The notes: generated by a model not told the origin, from the letters alone. Counted from the stretch's first letter, positions 1 to 9,079 are shown. The stretch is 64,000 nucleotides of DNA from Halioglobus sp. (GCA_002699145.1 PABK01000058.1:240427-304426); one strand, 5' to 3'. Made by a program: numbers and translations.

Positions 1-19
1 GTGATGTATTGCGCGCATG

Positions 20-112
20 ATTATACGCCAATGCGCCGCCCGCCCGGGGCCGCGGCGGCGCCACGGCGCGGGCGCCGCCGCCCATTGGCAATCCACGGCA
101 GAGGCGTATAAT
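20..112 (+). promoter_or_regulatory. Putative lysR promoter in a divergent promoter region
   Basis: A -35 TTGGCA at 85-90 and a -10 TATAAT at 107-112 are separated by 16 bp and lie about 57 bp upstream of the lysR start, so this reads as a sigma70 promoter. The ten bases at 103-112 are an exact inverted copy of 20-29, so a second TATAAT faces left towards a gene outside the window; I see no good -35 for it. LysR regulators are commonly transcribed divergently from a target, which fits, but the target is not visible. Confidence 0.55.
52..81. repeat. GC-rich hairpin upstream of lysR
   Basis: An 11-bp perfect inverted repeat (52-62 with 71-81) encloses an 8-nt loop and ends four bases before the -35 hexamer of the putative lysR promoter. 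It has no adjacent T-run. It could be an operator-like dyad or part of the 3' end of an upstream gene; the sequence does not decide. Confidence 0.4.
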
Positions 113-168
113 TCCCCGAATCGATCAACCGTGATTAGTCCATTCACCCAGTGAATGCGGAGAGAGCC

Positions 169-1125
169 GTGAACGTCAACCGCATCGACCTCAACCTGCT
201 GGTCTATCTCGACGCCCTGCTGCGCGAGCGCAACGTCACCCAGGCGGCGCACCAGCTCAACCTGTCCCAGCCGGCCATGAGCAACGGCCTGCGCCGCCTG
301 CGCGAGGTGTTCGACGACCCCCTGCTGGTGCGCACCAGCGAGGGCATGACGCCCACCGAGCGCGCACTGGAACTGGAACCGGTGGTGCGCGAGGTACTGA
401 GCAAGGTGGACCACGCGGTACAGCCGCGCACCGCCTTCGACGCGGAAAACGCCGTGCGCGTCTTCCGCATCATGGCCAGCGACTACGCCGAGTCCACCTT
501 GCTGCCCACGGTGCTCGGCAAGCTGCGCACCCTCGCCCCCGGCCTGACCCTGGACATCATGACGCCCTCCGACGTCAGCTTCCTGGATGTGGAACGCGGC
601 AAGGTGGACATGCTCATCAACCGCTTCGACTCCATGCCCCAGTCCTTCCACCAGATCCACCTGTGGAACGACAGTTTCACCTGCGTGCTCAGCCCCGAGA
701 ACCCGGTACTCGAGGACTGGACCCTGGATGCCTACCTGCAGGCCAACCACGTGTGGGTGAGCAAGACCGGCATGGGCGTCGGCGTGGGTGTCAACCCCGC
801 CGACGTGCAGCGCCTGGGCTGGGTGGACGTGGCCCTGAACAAGCTCGGCAAGAAGCGCCAGATCCGCGTGTTCACGCGCCACTACCAGGCGGCGATGACC
901 CTCGCCGAGCAGAACGACCTCATCGTCACCCTGCCCACGCGCTGTGCCAACCTGAAGGTGAACAACCCGCGCGTGGTGCTGCGCGAACCGCCGCTGGACA
1001 TCCCGCCGCTGGAGCTGAAGATGGCCTGGAGCCCCCTGCTGCAACACAACCCCGCGAACAAGTGGCTGCGCAAGATCATCGCCGACACCGCGCGCGAACT
1101 CGACGGCCAGGAAGCGACGCCCTGA
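169..1125 (+). CDS. LysR-family transcriptional regulator
   Basis: A 318-residue LysR-type regulator. Residues about 4-62 form the winged helix-turn-helix, with the family pattern of a helix rich in AAHQLN followed by the recognition helix SQPAMSNGLRRLR and the wing LLVRTSEGMTPT; the remainder is the periplasmic-binding-protein-like effector domain. I chose the GTG at 169 because GGAGAG sits at a normal distance upstream; a GTG at 151 in the same frame would add six residues without a comparable ribosome site. The N-terminus resembles the NodD/LinR-like branch, but effector and targets cannot be read from sequence. The next gene, malate synthase, is on the same strand but separated by 316 bp holding a large hairpin repeat, so co-transcription is unlikely. 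Confidence 0.85.
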   Translation: MNVNRIDLNLLVYLDALLRERNVTQAAHQLNLSQPAMSNGLRRLREVFDDPLLVRTSEGMTPTERALELEPVVREVLSKVDHAVQPRTAFDAENAVRVFRIMASDYAESTLLPTVLGKLRTLAPGLTLDIMTPSDVSFLDVERGKVDMLINRFDSMPQSFHQIHLWNDSFTCVLSPENPVLEDWTLDAYLQANHVWVSKTGMGVGVGVNPADVQRLGWVDVALNKLGKKRQIRVFTRHYQAAMTLAEQNDLIVTLPTRCANLKVNNPRVVLREPPLDIPPLELKMAWSPLLQHNPANKWLRKIIADTARELDGQEATP

Positions 1126-1156
1126 CCGCCGGCAAGGAAACCGCTGACCACACAGA

Positions 1157-1296
1157 GGTCCCGCGCCGCACAGGCCCCTTGCGGACGCTGTGGGCCGCGC
1201 CGAGGGAGTGGAGCGAGACCGCAGGGCTCGCGACCGACCGAGGGCAGCCCGGAGGGCCGCGGGTCGCGAAGCAAGGGGCCTGTGCGGCGCGGGACC
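1157..1296. repeat. Palindromic interspersed repeat, copy A
   Basis: A 140-bp element bounded by a perfect 26-bp inverted repeat (1157-1182 with 1271-1296) enclosing an 88-nt core (1183-1270). The core differs at a single base from the core at 48416-48503, while the arms of the two copies differ from each other at many positions yet are perfectly complementary within each copy. Inside the core, 1228-1235 can pair with 1262-1269 over 8 bp. It starts 31 bp after the lysR stop, where a terminator is expected, but has no T-tract. It may act as a transcript-end structure, a REP-like mobile repeat or a structured RNA. Open reading frames through it look like chance products of its composition. Confidence 0.85.
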
Positions 1297-1382
1297 GGCT
1301 GCTCTAGCACCATTCAATAACGCGAGCGCCCCTGGCGGCAAATTACATTCAGCCTCGAAATGACCGCGATTGGAACGATAAA

Positions 1383-1412
1383 TTAGCTAAATCCCCCTGC
1401 GGACTCTAGAAT
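1383..1412 (+). promoter_or_regulatory. Possible glcB promoter
   Basis: TAGAAT at 1407-1412 is a fair -10; the best partner is a poor -35, TTAGCT at 1383-1388, with an 18-bp spacer. Its location 30 bp upstream of glcB makes it the only reasonable candidate in this otherwise featureless stretch. Confidence 0.3.
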
Positions 1413-1441
1413 TCCCCTTATCTGATACAGGACAAGCCCCC

Positions 1442-3625
1442 ATGAGCGAGCGCATCCAAGTCGGCGGCCTGCAGGTCGACGCCGAACTCCACCAGTTACT
1501 CGAGCAGGACATCGCCCCCGGCACCGGCGTGGAGCCCGCCGCGTTCTGGCAGGCCCTGGCAGCCGTCGTCAGCGAACTCGGCCCGCGCAACCGCGAACTG
1601 CTGCGCGTGCGCGACGAGATGCAGGCGCAGATCGACGCCTGGCACCGCGCCCACCCCGGCCCCGACTACGACGCCGCGGCCTACCGCGCCTTCCTCGAGG
1701 AGATCGGCTACCTGTTGCCCGAGGGCGCGGACTTCCAGATCAGCACGCAAAATGTCGACGAGGAGGTGGCGACGCTGGCCGGCCCGCAACTGGTGGTGCC
1801 GGTGATGAACGCGCGCTACGCGCTGAACGCCGCGAACGCGCGCTGGGGCAGCCTGTACGACGCGCTCTACGGCACCGACGTCATCCCCGAAGACGACGGC
1901 GCGGAACGCGGCGGCGACTACAATCCCGTGCGCGGCGCGCGTGTCATCGCCTACGCGCGCGACTTTCTCGACCGCTACTGCCCACTGGCGTCAGGCAGCC
2001 ACGCCGACGCCCGCGCCTACCGCGTGCGCGACGGCGCGCTGGCGGTGGAACTGGCCGACGGCGCGCAGGCCGCGCTGGCGGAGCCGGGTCTGCTGCGCGG
2101 CTTCCGCGGCGAAACCGAGGCGCCCACGGCCATCCTGCTGCGCCACAACGGCCTGCACATCGAGATCCAGGTGGACCGCGCGCACCCGGTGGGCGCCACC
2201 GACGCCGCCGGGGTCAAGGACGTGCTGCTGGAGGCGGCGCTGACCACCATCCAGGACTGCGAGGACTCCGTCGCCGCGGTGGACGCGCAGGACAAGTCGG
2301 TGGCCTACCGCAACTGGCTCGGCCTGATGCGCGGCGACCTGCAGGACAGCTTCAACAAGGGCGGGCGCAGCATGACGCGCACGCTCAACCCGAACCGCGC
2401 CTACACGGCGCTGGACGGCGGCGAGCTGGTGCTGCCCGGGCGCAGCCTGCTGTTCGTGCGCAATGTCGGCCACCTGATGACCACCCCGGCCATCCTCGAC
2501 GCCGACGGCGCGGAGATTCCCGAGGGCATCATGGACGCCATGTTCACCGGCCTCATCGCCCTGCACGACCTGAACAAGACCGACCCGCTGGCGCGCAACT
2601 CGCGCGCCGGCAGCGTCTACATCGTCAAGCCGAAGATGCACGGGCCCGAGGAAGTCGCCTTCGCCTGCGAGCTGTTCGCGCGCGTGGAGGACGCCATCGG
2701 CGTCGCGCGCAACACCCTGAAAATGGGCATCATGGACGAGGAGCGGCGCACCACCATCAACCTCAAGGAGTGCATCCGCGCCGCCGGCGAGCGCCTGGTG
2801 TTCATCAACACCGGCTTCCTCGACCGCACCGGCGACGAGATCCACACCAGCATGGAGGCCGGCGCGATGACCCCCAAGGGGGCGATGAAGCAGGAGCCCT
2901 GGATCAACGCCTACGAGGACTGGAACGTCGACGTGGGCCTGCGCTGCGGGCTGCGCGGCCGCGCGCAGATCGGCAAGGGCATGTGGGCCATGCCGGACCT
3001 GATGGCGGACATGATGGAGAACAAGGTCGCCCACCCCGAGGCCGGCGCCAGCACCGCCTGGGTCCCCTCGCCCACCGCGGCGACCCTGCACGCCATCCAC
3101 TACCACCAGGTCGACGTCGCGCAGCGCCAGCAAGCGCTGCTGGGACAGCGCCGCGCCAGCGTCGACGACATCCTGCGCATCCCGCTCAAGGGCGCCGCGG
3201 GCCTGGACGCCGCGGACATCCAGCGCGAGCTGGACAACAACGCCCAGGGTATCCTCGGCTACGTGGTGCGCTGGATCGACCAGGGCGTGGGTTGCTCCAA
3301 GGTACCGGACATCAACAATGTCGGCCTGATGGAAGACCGCGCCACCCTGCGCATCTCCAGCCAGCACATCGCCAACTGGCTGCATCACGGCGTGTGCACG
3401 AAGGAACAGGTGACCGAGACCCTGCAGCGCATGGCCGCGGTGGTGGACGCGCAGAACGCCGCCGACCCCGCCTACCACCCCATGGCGCCGGACTTCGCCG
3501 AGAGCGTGGCCTTCCAGGCCGCCTGCGACCTGGTGTTCCTCGGCCACGAGCAACCCAGCGGCTACACCGAGCCCATCCTGCACGCGCGGCGGCGCGAGGC
3601 GAAGCGGCGCGCCGGCGCGCGGTAA
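1442..3625 (+). CDS. glcB: Malate synthase G
   Basis: Cytosolic enzyme that condenses glyoxylate with acetyl-CoA to make malate, feeding the glyoxylate bypass and glycolate use. The length, 727 residues, matches the G isoform (about 720) rather than the shorter A isoform. Family motifs are visible: [14 protein letters not shown], the arginine loop [18 protein letters not shown], the metal-ligand region [10 protein letters not shown], and [14 protein letters not shown] before the C-terminal plug with the [10 protein letters not shown] segment. AGGAC precedes the ATG. It stands alone: lysR ends 316 bp upstream and the next gene converges from the other strand 45 bp downstream. No isocitrate lyase is in the window. 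Regulation by the neighbouring LysR protein is possible but not shown. Confidence 0.96.
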   Translation: MSERIQVGGLQVDAELHQLLEQDIAPGTGVEPAAFWQALAAVVSELGPRNRELLRVRDEMQAQIDAWHRAHPGPDYDAAAYRAFLEEIGYLLPEGADFQISTQNVDEEVATLAGPQLVVPVMNARYALNAANARWGSLYDALYGTDVIPEDDGAERGGDYNPVRGARVIAYARDFLDRYCPLASGSHADARAYRVRDGALAVELADGAQAALAEPGLLRGFRGETEAPTAILLRHNGLHIEIQVDRAHPVGATDAAGVKDVLLEAALTTIQDCEDSVAAVDAQDKSVAYRNWLGLMRGDLQDSFNKGGRSMTRTLNPNRAYTALDGGELVLPGRSLLFVRNVGHLMTTPAILDADGAEIPEGIMDAMFTGLIALHDLNKTDPLARNSRAGSVYIVKPKMHGPEEVAFACELFARVEDAIGVARNTLKMGIMDEERRTTINLKECIRAAGERLVFINTGFLDRTGDEIHTSMEAGAMTPKGAMKQEPWINAYEDWNVDVGLRCGLRGRAQIGKGMWAMPDLMADMMENKVAHPEAGASTAWVPSPTAATLHAIHYHQVDVAQRQQALLGQRRASVDDILRIPLKGAAGLDAADIQRELDNNAQGILGYVVRWIDQGVGCSKVPDINNVGLMEDRATLRISSQHIANWLHHGVCTKEQVTETLQRMAAVVDAQNAADPAYHPMAPDFAESVAFQAACDLVFLGHEQPSGYTEPILHARRREAKRRAGAR

Positions 3626-3670
3626 CTGCCGGCGCGCACGCGCGGCGGGTGCAATGCGGCCGCGCCGCCC

Positions 3671-4582
3671 CTACTGCGGCGGCGTGCGCTCGCGCGGCGC
3701 CACGTCGCCGGCGCGGCGGCGCTCGTCCGCGGTGTCCTTGAACTGCAGGTTGGTGAGCTGCTCGGACAGCAGGCCGATGAGGAACATGACCATGCCGGCG
3801 AGAATCAGCAGCGTGCTCATGTTGGTGAAACGCCAGCCCGAGTTGGCCACGGTCAGCGCGTAGTTCAGCAGGCCCAGCCCCGCCACCAGCAGCGACGCCG
3901 GGAAGTACACCTTCAGCGGCGAGTACAGCGTGCCGATCTTGAAGATGATGAGAAAGAAGCGGATGCCGTCGCGCAGCAGGCTGATGTGGCTCTTGCCGAG
4001 CCGCTTCGACACCTCGATGGGCACGAAGCCCACCGAGTAACCGGCGCGAAAGAACGCCATGGTCGAGGTCGTCGGGTAGCTGAAACCGTTGGGCAGCAGG
4101 TACAGGAAGCTGAGGAACTTGCGCCGCTCCACGCAGCGGAAGCCCGAGGTGAGATCGTCGATGCGATGGTCCACCATCCAGCTGGCGAAGGCGTTGTAGA
4201 ACGCGTTGGCGCTCCAGCGCGCCACGCTGGCCTGGGCGGCGACGCCGCGCCGCGCACCCACCACCAGTTCGTAGCCCTCGCGCACGCGCGCCAGCAGTTT
4301 CTCGATATCGGCCGGGCTGTGCTGGCCGTCGCCGTCCATGAACACCAGGTAGTCGCCGCTGGCGGCGCGCGCGCCGGACTTCACCGCGGCGCCGTTGCCC
4401 TTGGAATAGGGGTGCGTCACCACCGCCACGCCCGCCTCGGCGCAGACCCGCGCGGTGCCGTCGGTGGAGCCGTCGTCGACCACGATGACCTCCGCGTCCG
4501 GGTACAGGCGCGTCAGTTCCGGCAGCACCAGCGCCAGGCCCTGCTCTTCGTTCTTGGCAGGTATGATGATGGACAGTTTCAA
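3671..4582 (-). CDS. GT2 glycosyltransferase, polyprenyl-phosphate sugar synthase-like
   Basis: A 303-residue family 2 glycosyltransferase of the DPM1/dolichyl-phosphate-sugar synthase type. Residues 3-9 are the first beta strand, DDGS is at 36-39 and the metal-binding DGDG at 83-86. The C-terminus carries two membrane spans (about 226-246 and 255-273) and a charged cytosolic tail. Such enzymes move a sugar from a nucleotide carrier to undecaprenyl phosphate, giving a lipid-linked donor used on the periplasmic side. It is the last gene of a minus-strand group, 15 bp after a TMTC-like membrane protein, and the set lies just downstream of pilA. This suggests that it supplies the donor for the two neighbours; sugar and acceptor are unknown. 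Confidence 0.85.
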   Translation of the reverse strand: MKLSIIIPAKNEEQGLALVLPELTRLYPDAEVIVVDDGSTDGTARVCAEAGVAVVTHPYSKGNGAAVKSGARAASGDYLVFMDGDGQHSPADIEKLLARVREGYELVVGARRGVAAQASVARWSANAFYNAFASWMVDHRIDDLTSGFRCVERRKFLSFLYLLPNGFSYPTTSTMAFFRAGYSVGFVPIEVSKRLGKSHISLLRDGIRFFLIIFKIGTLYSPLKVYFPASLLVAGLGLLNYALTVANSGWRFTNMSTLLILAGMVMFLIGLLSEQLTNLQFKDTADERRRAGDVAPRERTPPQ

Positions 4583-4597
4583 GCGCGGCGCCTCCGG

Positions 4598-6508
4598 TTA
4601 CGGGTCCAGGTAGAGTGCGAGGGTCTGCTGTTGCGCAACGGTCAACTTACCCTGTTGGTCCAGTGCTTGCAAAGTCTCGATGACCGCGCGCGCCTCGTCG
4701 CGCCGCTGCAGCGCGGTGGCGAAATGCAGGTGCATGAGCAGGCCGCGGCGGTGCCGCGGCGACTTCTGCAACAGTTTCTCCGTGTAGGCGTAGGCGATCT
4801 CGTAACGGCCCAGGGCGTTTTCCAGCACCGCCAGGTTGGAGTACATGTTGGTGGAAGCGCTGGCCGGCGCGTCCTGGTACAGGTAGATGCGCGCCAGGTG
4901 ATCGGCGAAGTACGCGCGCTCCAGGCCCGGGCACTGGTCGTCCTGCACCATGCGCACCAGGGTCAGCAGGGTGGTGACCGAGCCCAGCGGGCGCTGCGCG
5001 TCGACCTGGCCGATACGGTCGATATCCTCGCGGCCCACCGGGGCCCCGGCGATACAGCCCAGCGCCAGGTCGCGCACCGCCCAGTCGCCCTCGCGCTCGA
5101 CGAAGCTCACCTCGTGGGCGCGCCGCGAGTAGCGCAGCGCCGCCGCGTGCGAACCCAGGGTCGCCATCTGTGACGCCATGTCCAGGTTGGCGCGCGAGGA
5201 GTCGGGATGGCCGTTGAGGTGGTGCAGGATGAGCAGCGGCCGGCTGGACCAGACCTGCACCAGGGGGCTGGTGAGCACGGCCAGCACCAGCACCCAGGCG
5301 CCCAGGCACACCTGCAGCGGGGCCGCGGTCTCGCGCCAGCGCGAGGTCAGCCACGCGCAGGCCACCCCGACCAGCAGCACCAGGCCGAGCGCGGGAAAAT
5401 AATTGCGGTGCTCGAAATACAGTTCCAGCGGCCACACCGTCGACTCCACCGCGTGGCCCACGGTGAACAGGCACACGCAGAACACCGCGTAGCGCCCGAA
5501 GCGGTAGCGCAGCGCCCACACGCACAGCAGCGCCAGCGACAGCCAGGCGAATACCGCGACGGCGGTGCTCAGCGGCTGCGTCAGCGAGCGCGACCAGATG
5601 ACGTCGTCGTGGTAGATCCCCATGCGCGAGATCTGCGGCGCGAACCACTGGCCGAGGTAGTCCCACAGCAGGCGCGCCTGGGTCAGCACGCGCTCGTCGA
5701 GATCGAAGGGGCGCTTGCGGTGCCGCCACTGCAGGTAGTCGAGGCTGAACAGCAGCAGCGCCAGCGCCGCGGCGCCGCCGCCGGCGATCAGCGCCAGGCT
5801 GCTTTTGCGCAGCCAGCCGATCACCTGCCCGGCGGCGTCCCGGCACTGCAGCCACAACACCTCCAGCAAGAGCAGGATGGGCAGGATGACCACCGTGTTC
5901 TCTTTCGACAGCAGGCCCAGGGCGAAAAACAGCAGCACGGGGAGGAACAGCAGGGGCCGCGGCGGGCCGGCGCGCAGGCCGCGGCGCCAGTACAGGTAGC
6001 TGATCGCCGTCAGTAACATGAAGGTCGCCGAGAGCATGGCCATGCGCTGCACCGTGTACAGCACCGTGCTCACCAGCAGCGGGTGCAGCAGCCAGGCCGC
6101 GCCGAGCAGGACCGCGATGCCGCGGTAGCGGGCGGCGCCGGTGCCGCGCAGCAGCAGCGCCAGCAGCCACATCACCAGGGCGCCGTTGACGCAGTGCAGC
6201 AGGATATTGACGCGCTTGTGCCCGGTGATGCCGTGGCCGAGGAAGCGCTTCTCGGCGACAAAGGTGGCCATGGACACGCTGCGGCCCAGCGCGCCGGAGC
6301 GGTCGCCGAACACGTAGTCCCAGGCCAGCTCCGGCTGCGCGCGCAGGTCGTCGATAACCAGCAGCGAGGAGCGGTCGTCGAGCATCTCCGGGCCATCGGC
6401 GCCGGGCCAGTAGACCCAGGCCGCCAGCAGCAACAGCAGGGCCGCGCCCAGCCACGCCGCGGGCGCGGCCAGGCGGCCGGCGCCGCTGCCAAGTCCGCGC
6501 GCGCTCAT
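4598..6508 (-). CDS. TMTC-like multi-pass membrane protein with C-terminal TPR-like region (paralogue 2)
   Basis: A 636-residue integral membrane protein. The first two thirds hold roughly ten or more hydrophobic spans; the last 200 residues are soluble and alpha-helical with TPR-like pattern. Motifs shared with TMTC/GT-C glycosyltransferases are an Asp-Asp in the first periplasmic loop (44-45), LHP at 141-143 followed by QRMAMLSA, and LSKEN at 200-204. The ATG at 6508 overlaps the stop of the upstream paralogue as ATGA, which fixes the start and implies translational coupling. It is about the same length as that neighbour and shares its motif order, including FEHRNY and NGHPDSSRAN near the end of the membrane part. 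Likely role: transfer of a lipid-linked sugar to a periplasmic or surface protein. The link to pilin is inferred from position only. Confidence 0.75.
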   Translation of the reverse strand: MSARGLGSGAGRLAAPAAWLGAALLLLLAAWVYWPGADGPEMLDDRSSLLVIDDLRAQPELAWDYVFGDRSGALGRSVSMATFVAEKRFLGHGITGHKRVNILLHCVNGALVMWLLALLLRGTGAARYRGIAVLLGAAWLLHPLLVSTVLYTVQRMAMLSATFMLLTAISYLYWRRGLRAGPPRPLLFLPVLLFFALGLLSKENTVVILPILLLLEVLWLQCRDAAGQVIGWLRKSSLALIAGGGAAALALLLFSLDYLQWRHRKRPFDLDERVLTQARLLWDYLGQWFAPQISRMGIYHDDVIWSRSLTQPLSTAVAVFAWLSLALLCVWALRYRFGRYAVFCVCLFTVGHAVESTVWPLELYFEHRNYFPALGLVLLVGVACAWLTSRWRETAAPLQVCLGAWVLVLAVLTSPLVQVWSSRPLLILHHLNGHPDSSRANLDMASQMATLGSHAAALRYSRRAHEVSFVEREGDWAVRDLALGCIAGAPVGREDIDRIGQVDAQRPLGSVTTLLTLVRMVQDDQCPGLERAYFADHLARIYLYQDAPASASTNMYSNLAVLENALGRYEIAYAYTEKLLQKSPRHRRGLLMHLHFATALQRRDEARAVIETLQALDQQGKLTVAQQQTLALYLDP

Positions 6509-8466
6509 CGGCGGAACAGCTCCAGGATCTGCGGCATCTGGCGCTGCAGCGTATCGTGGCGCAGCCAGTGGCCGATGGCCTCGTAGCTGGCGCCCAGCTC
6601 GGCGGTGCCGTGGTGTTGCACCAGGTAGGGGTACAACAGGGGCTGGGTGGGCCGCGCCGCGATGCCCTCCAGCAGCAGCTCGAGCGCGAGGTCGCGGCGC
6701 AGCGGCGCGCCCCCGGCGGCGAGCAGTTGATAGCGCAGCTCGTACAGCCAGGCGCGGCCCGGGTAGCGCGCGTGCAGCAACAGCAACAGCTCCATGACCC
6801 GCGGCCTGAAGTCGGCGCCCTCCGCCGACGCCGCGGACCTGACCAGCGCGCGCAAGGCGGTGCGGTCCGAGGGCTGCAGCGGGCGCTCCCGCGCCTGTCG
6901 CTGCAGCAGCGCCAGCCAGTCCGGCGCGTCGGGCAGGCCGGGAAAGAAGTGGCGGTCCATCTGGTAGAGCATCACCGGCGCCGCCATGTCGCGCGGGTCC
7001 AGTTCGTGCATGCGCAGGAAGTGCCGGCGCGCCGCCACCGCGTAGGCGCGCCGCTGCGTCTCGTCGAAGCCGCCGTCCCAGCCGCGCTCGAGCGCGTCGA
7101 ACAGCACCTGGCCGTAGAAAAAATTGGCGCGCGGCGAATCCGGGTGGTTGACCACGTTCTGCCGCGCCAGGGTGACGTCGTCCGACCAGGCCCAGGCGCG
7201 CAGGCCCAGCAGTAGCGCCAGCAGCAGGCACAGCACGGCGCCGGCCAGCGGCGGCCGCCACCAGACCAGGCGCTGGCTCAGGCCCACCAGCGCCGCCGCC
7301 AGCAGCAGCGCCGGCCCCATGGCCGGCAGGTAGTTGCGGTGCTCGAAGACCAGCTCCAGCGGCCACACGGAGGATTCCAGGCTGTGACCGACGAGGAAGA
7401 ACAGCAGCGCGAACAGCAGCAGGGGCAGGCGCCGCCGCAGCGCCAGGGCGGCGAGCAGCGCGCCGGCCCAGGCGGCCAGGGCCAGCGCCGTGGTCGGCGG
7501 CGACCACAGGCCGCGGGACACGGCGATATCGTCGTGAAAGAAGCCCATGGCGCGGATGTCCGGCAGGGCCAGCCAGCCCAGGTAGTGCCAGAGCAGGCGC
7601 GCCTGGGTCAGCAGCCGCTCCTCCAGGCTGAACTCGCGCCGCGCATAGCGCACATCGAGCAGGCCCGGGTCGAGCGTGAACAGCAGCGCCACCAGCAGCA
7701 GCGGCAGCGCCAGCAGCAGCCAGCCGCCGCGGCGCAGCCAGGGCCGCGCGGCGCCGGCCCACAGGCCGCGGAACAGGCACACCTCGACCACCACCAGCAG
7801 CCAGGGCAGCAGCGCGCCGTTCTCCTTGGACAGCACGGCCGCGGCGCCGAGCAGCAGCAGCCACAGGGCCGCGGCGAGCAGTTCGCCGGCGCCGGCGCCG
7901 CGCGCCGCCCAGCGCAGGCGGTAGCGGGTGAACAGCAGCAGGCCGGCGACGGTGAACAGGGCCGAGAGCTGGGTCATGCGCTGCACCGCGTAGAGCACCG
8001 TGGACACGTGCAGCGGGTGCAGCAGCCAGAGGGCGGCGCCGAGCAGCGCCAGCAGCGGGCGCTCGCGTTCGGGCAGGCGGGCGGCCAGCGCCGGTGCGGC
8101 GAGTAAGGCCAGGAACAGGGAATAGAGAAGCGCGCCGATGGCCAGGTGAATGGCGAGATTGGTGCCCTTCAGCGCGAGGGGCGACAGCTCGCCGGCGGCG
8201 ACGCGGTTGGCGGCGAAACTGAGCATGGCCACGGGGCGGTGCAGCACGCCGGAATCGTTACTGAGCACGGCGGCGCGCCAGTCGTCGAAGCGCCGGCCGT
8301 CGAAGTCCAGCAGCGTGTTGTCGCCGAGGTTGGGGATGTCGTCGAAGAACAGCGGCCCGCCCAGGCCGGGAACGTAGGCCAGCGCGCAGGCCAGCAACAG
8401 CAGCGCGAACACGATACCGCGGCGGTGCCCCGCGCGGTCCCCGCTGTCGCTGCGCCCCTCAGTCAC
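6505..8466 (-). CDS. TMTC-like multi-pass membrane protein with C-terminal TPR-like region (paralogue 1)
   Basis: A 653-residue membrane protein, tandem paralogue of the next gene. Visible features are a first span at about 17-34, FDD at 41-43, HRPVAMLS at 76-83, LHPLHVSTVLYAVQRM at about 149-164, LSKEN at 212-216, FFHDD in a loop after mid-protein, and FEHRNYLPA followed by NHPDSPRANF before the soluble helical C-terminus. The LHP-V-RM and SKE signatures are those of bacterial and eukaryotic TMTC-type GT-C proteins, which use polyprenyl-phosphate sugars. The start is a GTG without a clear ribosome site, so the N-terminus is uncertain by several residues. The gene begins 46 bp after the pilA terminator U-tract, so it is either read through from pilA or has its own weak promoter. 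Confidence 0.75.
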   Translation of the reverse strand: MTEGRSDSGDRAGHRRGIVFALLLLACALAYVPGLGGPLFFDDIPNLGDNTLLDFDGRRFDDWRAAVLSNDSGVLHRPVAMLSFAANRVAAGELSPLALKGTNLAIHLAIGALLYSLFLALLAAPALAARLPERERPLLALLGAALWLLHPLHVSTVLYAVQRMTQLSALFTVAGLLLFTRYRLRWAARGAGAGELLAAALWLLLLGAAAVLSKENGALLPWLLVVVEVCLFRGLWAGAARPWLRRGGWLLLALPLLLVALLFTLDPGLLDVRYARREFSLEERLLTQARLLWHYLGWLALPDIRAMGFFHDDIAVSRGLWSPPTTALALAAWAGALLAALALRRRLPLLLFALLFFLVGHSLESSVWPLELVFEHRNYLPAMGPALLLAAALVGLSQRLVWWRPPLAGAVLCLLLALLLGLRAWAWSDDVTLARQNVVNHPDSPRANFFYGQVLFDALERGWDGGFDETQRRAYAVAARRHFLRMHELDPRDMAAPVMLYQMDRHFFPGLPDAPDWLALLQRQARERPLQPSDRTALRALVRSAASAEGADFRPRVMELLLLLHARYPGRAWLYELRYQLLAAGGAPLRRDLALELLLEGIAARPTQPLLYPYLVQHHGTAELGASYEAIGHWLRHDTLQRQMPQILELFRR

Positions 8467-8511
8467 GGTGTGCCGGCAAGCTGTGCCTGTCCCTTGTTAT
8501 TGTCCCAGAAC

Positions 8512-8539
8512 GAAAAAAGCCCGGTGAAAATCACCGGGC
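8512..8539 (-). terminator. Rho-independent terminator of pilA
   Basis: On the minus strand a GC-rich stem (8531-8539 pairing with 8519-8526 around an AT loop) is followed directly by six T residues (8513-8518). It lies 33 bp after the pilA stop. The strong hairpin should insulate highly expressed pilA from the membrane-protein genes behind it. Confidence 0.9.
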
Positions 8540-8572
8540 CCATGATGGTACCACTGTTGTGGCGCGATATTA

Positions 8573-9079
8573 TTATCCGCGGCAGTTGGCCGGCAGGTAC
8601 TTGGTCTCTACCTCGTTGCTGCCGGAACCGTCGCCCGGGATGCAGTCCCAGTTCATGGTGCCGTCCGAGTTGGTGGAGCCGGACAGGCTGAACGCGTGGG
8701 TGCGTGCAGCAGTCGCCGGATCACAGGTGCTGCCGTCCCAGGTGCAGGAATCCACGTAGGCCACCACATAGATGGACTGACCGTCTACCGGCGGGTTGGG
8801 CGTGACATCGAGGTTTTCGATGATCAGGCTGCGCGTACGAATGGACGTGTCGATACCGAAACGGTCGGCATCGCTCGGCCACTGGCCATTCGCGGCCACG
8901 TACTCGGCGATGGTGGTCTTGGCCTCGGCCAGGGACGCCAGCGGCTCGGACATCTTCGAGCGCACGATGTAGTCCTGGTAGGCCGGCAGCGCGATGGCGG
9001 CCAGGATGCCGACGATCGCGATGACGATCATCAGTTCGATCAGGGTGAAACCCTTTTGGGCTGTTTTCTGCATGTTCAT
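8573..9079 (-). CDS. pilA: Type IV major pilin (PilA)
   Basis: Prepilin of 168 residues: a 10-residue positively charged leader ending in glycine, then the mature N-terminus [17 protein letters not shown] with Phe1 and Glu5, followed by a long hydrophobic helix ending near [12 protein letters not shown]. PilD, encoded nearby, should cut after Gly10 and N-methylate Phe1. Two cysteine pairs are visible: CTWDGSTC in the middle and WDC...NC at the end, the latter forming the usual C-terminal disulfide loop. I took the ATG at 9079 because GGAGA sits eight bases upstream; longer in-frame extension shows no pilin character. The gene has its own terminator and a sigma54-type promoter. Base composition is lower in GC than the neighbours, normal for pilin genes. 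Confidence 0.95.
   Translation of the reverse strand: MNMQKTAQKGFTLIELMIVIAIVGILAAIALPAYQDYIVRSKMSEPLASLAEAKTTIAEYVAANGQWPSDADRFGIDTSIRTRSLIIENLDVTPNPPVDGQSIYVVAYVDSCTWDGSTCDPATAARTHAFSLSGSTNSDGTMNWDCIPGDGSGSNEVETKYLPANCRG

Noticed and set aside
882-1313. Protein coded through repeat copy A, with similar peptide at copy B
   Set aside because: The shared peptide simply reflects the shared repeat DNA; frames overlap lysR antisense and have no start signals.
1991-3583. Minus-strand 530-codon frame
   Set aside because: Antisense shadow of glcB, which has complete malate synthase G motifs.
4598-7864. A single 1088-residue protein or frameshifted gene
   Set aside because: The upstream part is an out-of-frame read of paralogue 1; the real start of paralogue 2 is the ATG at 6508 coupled to the paralogue 1 stop.
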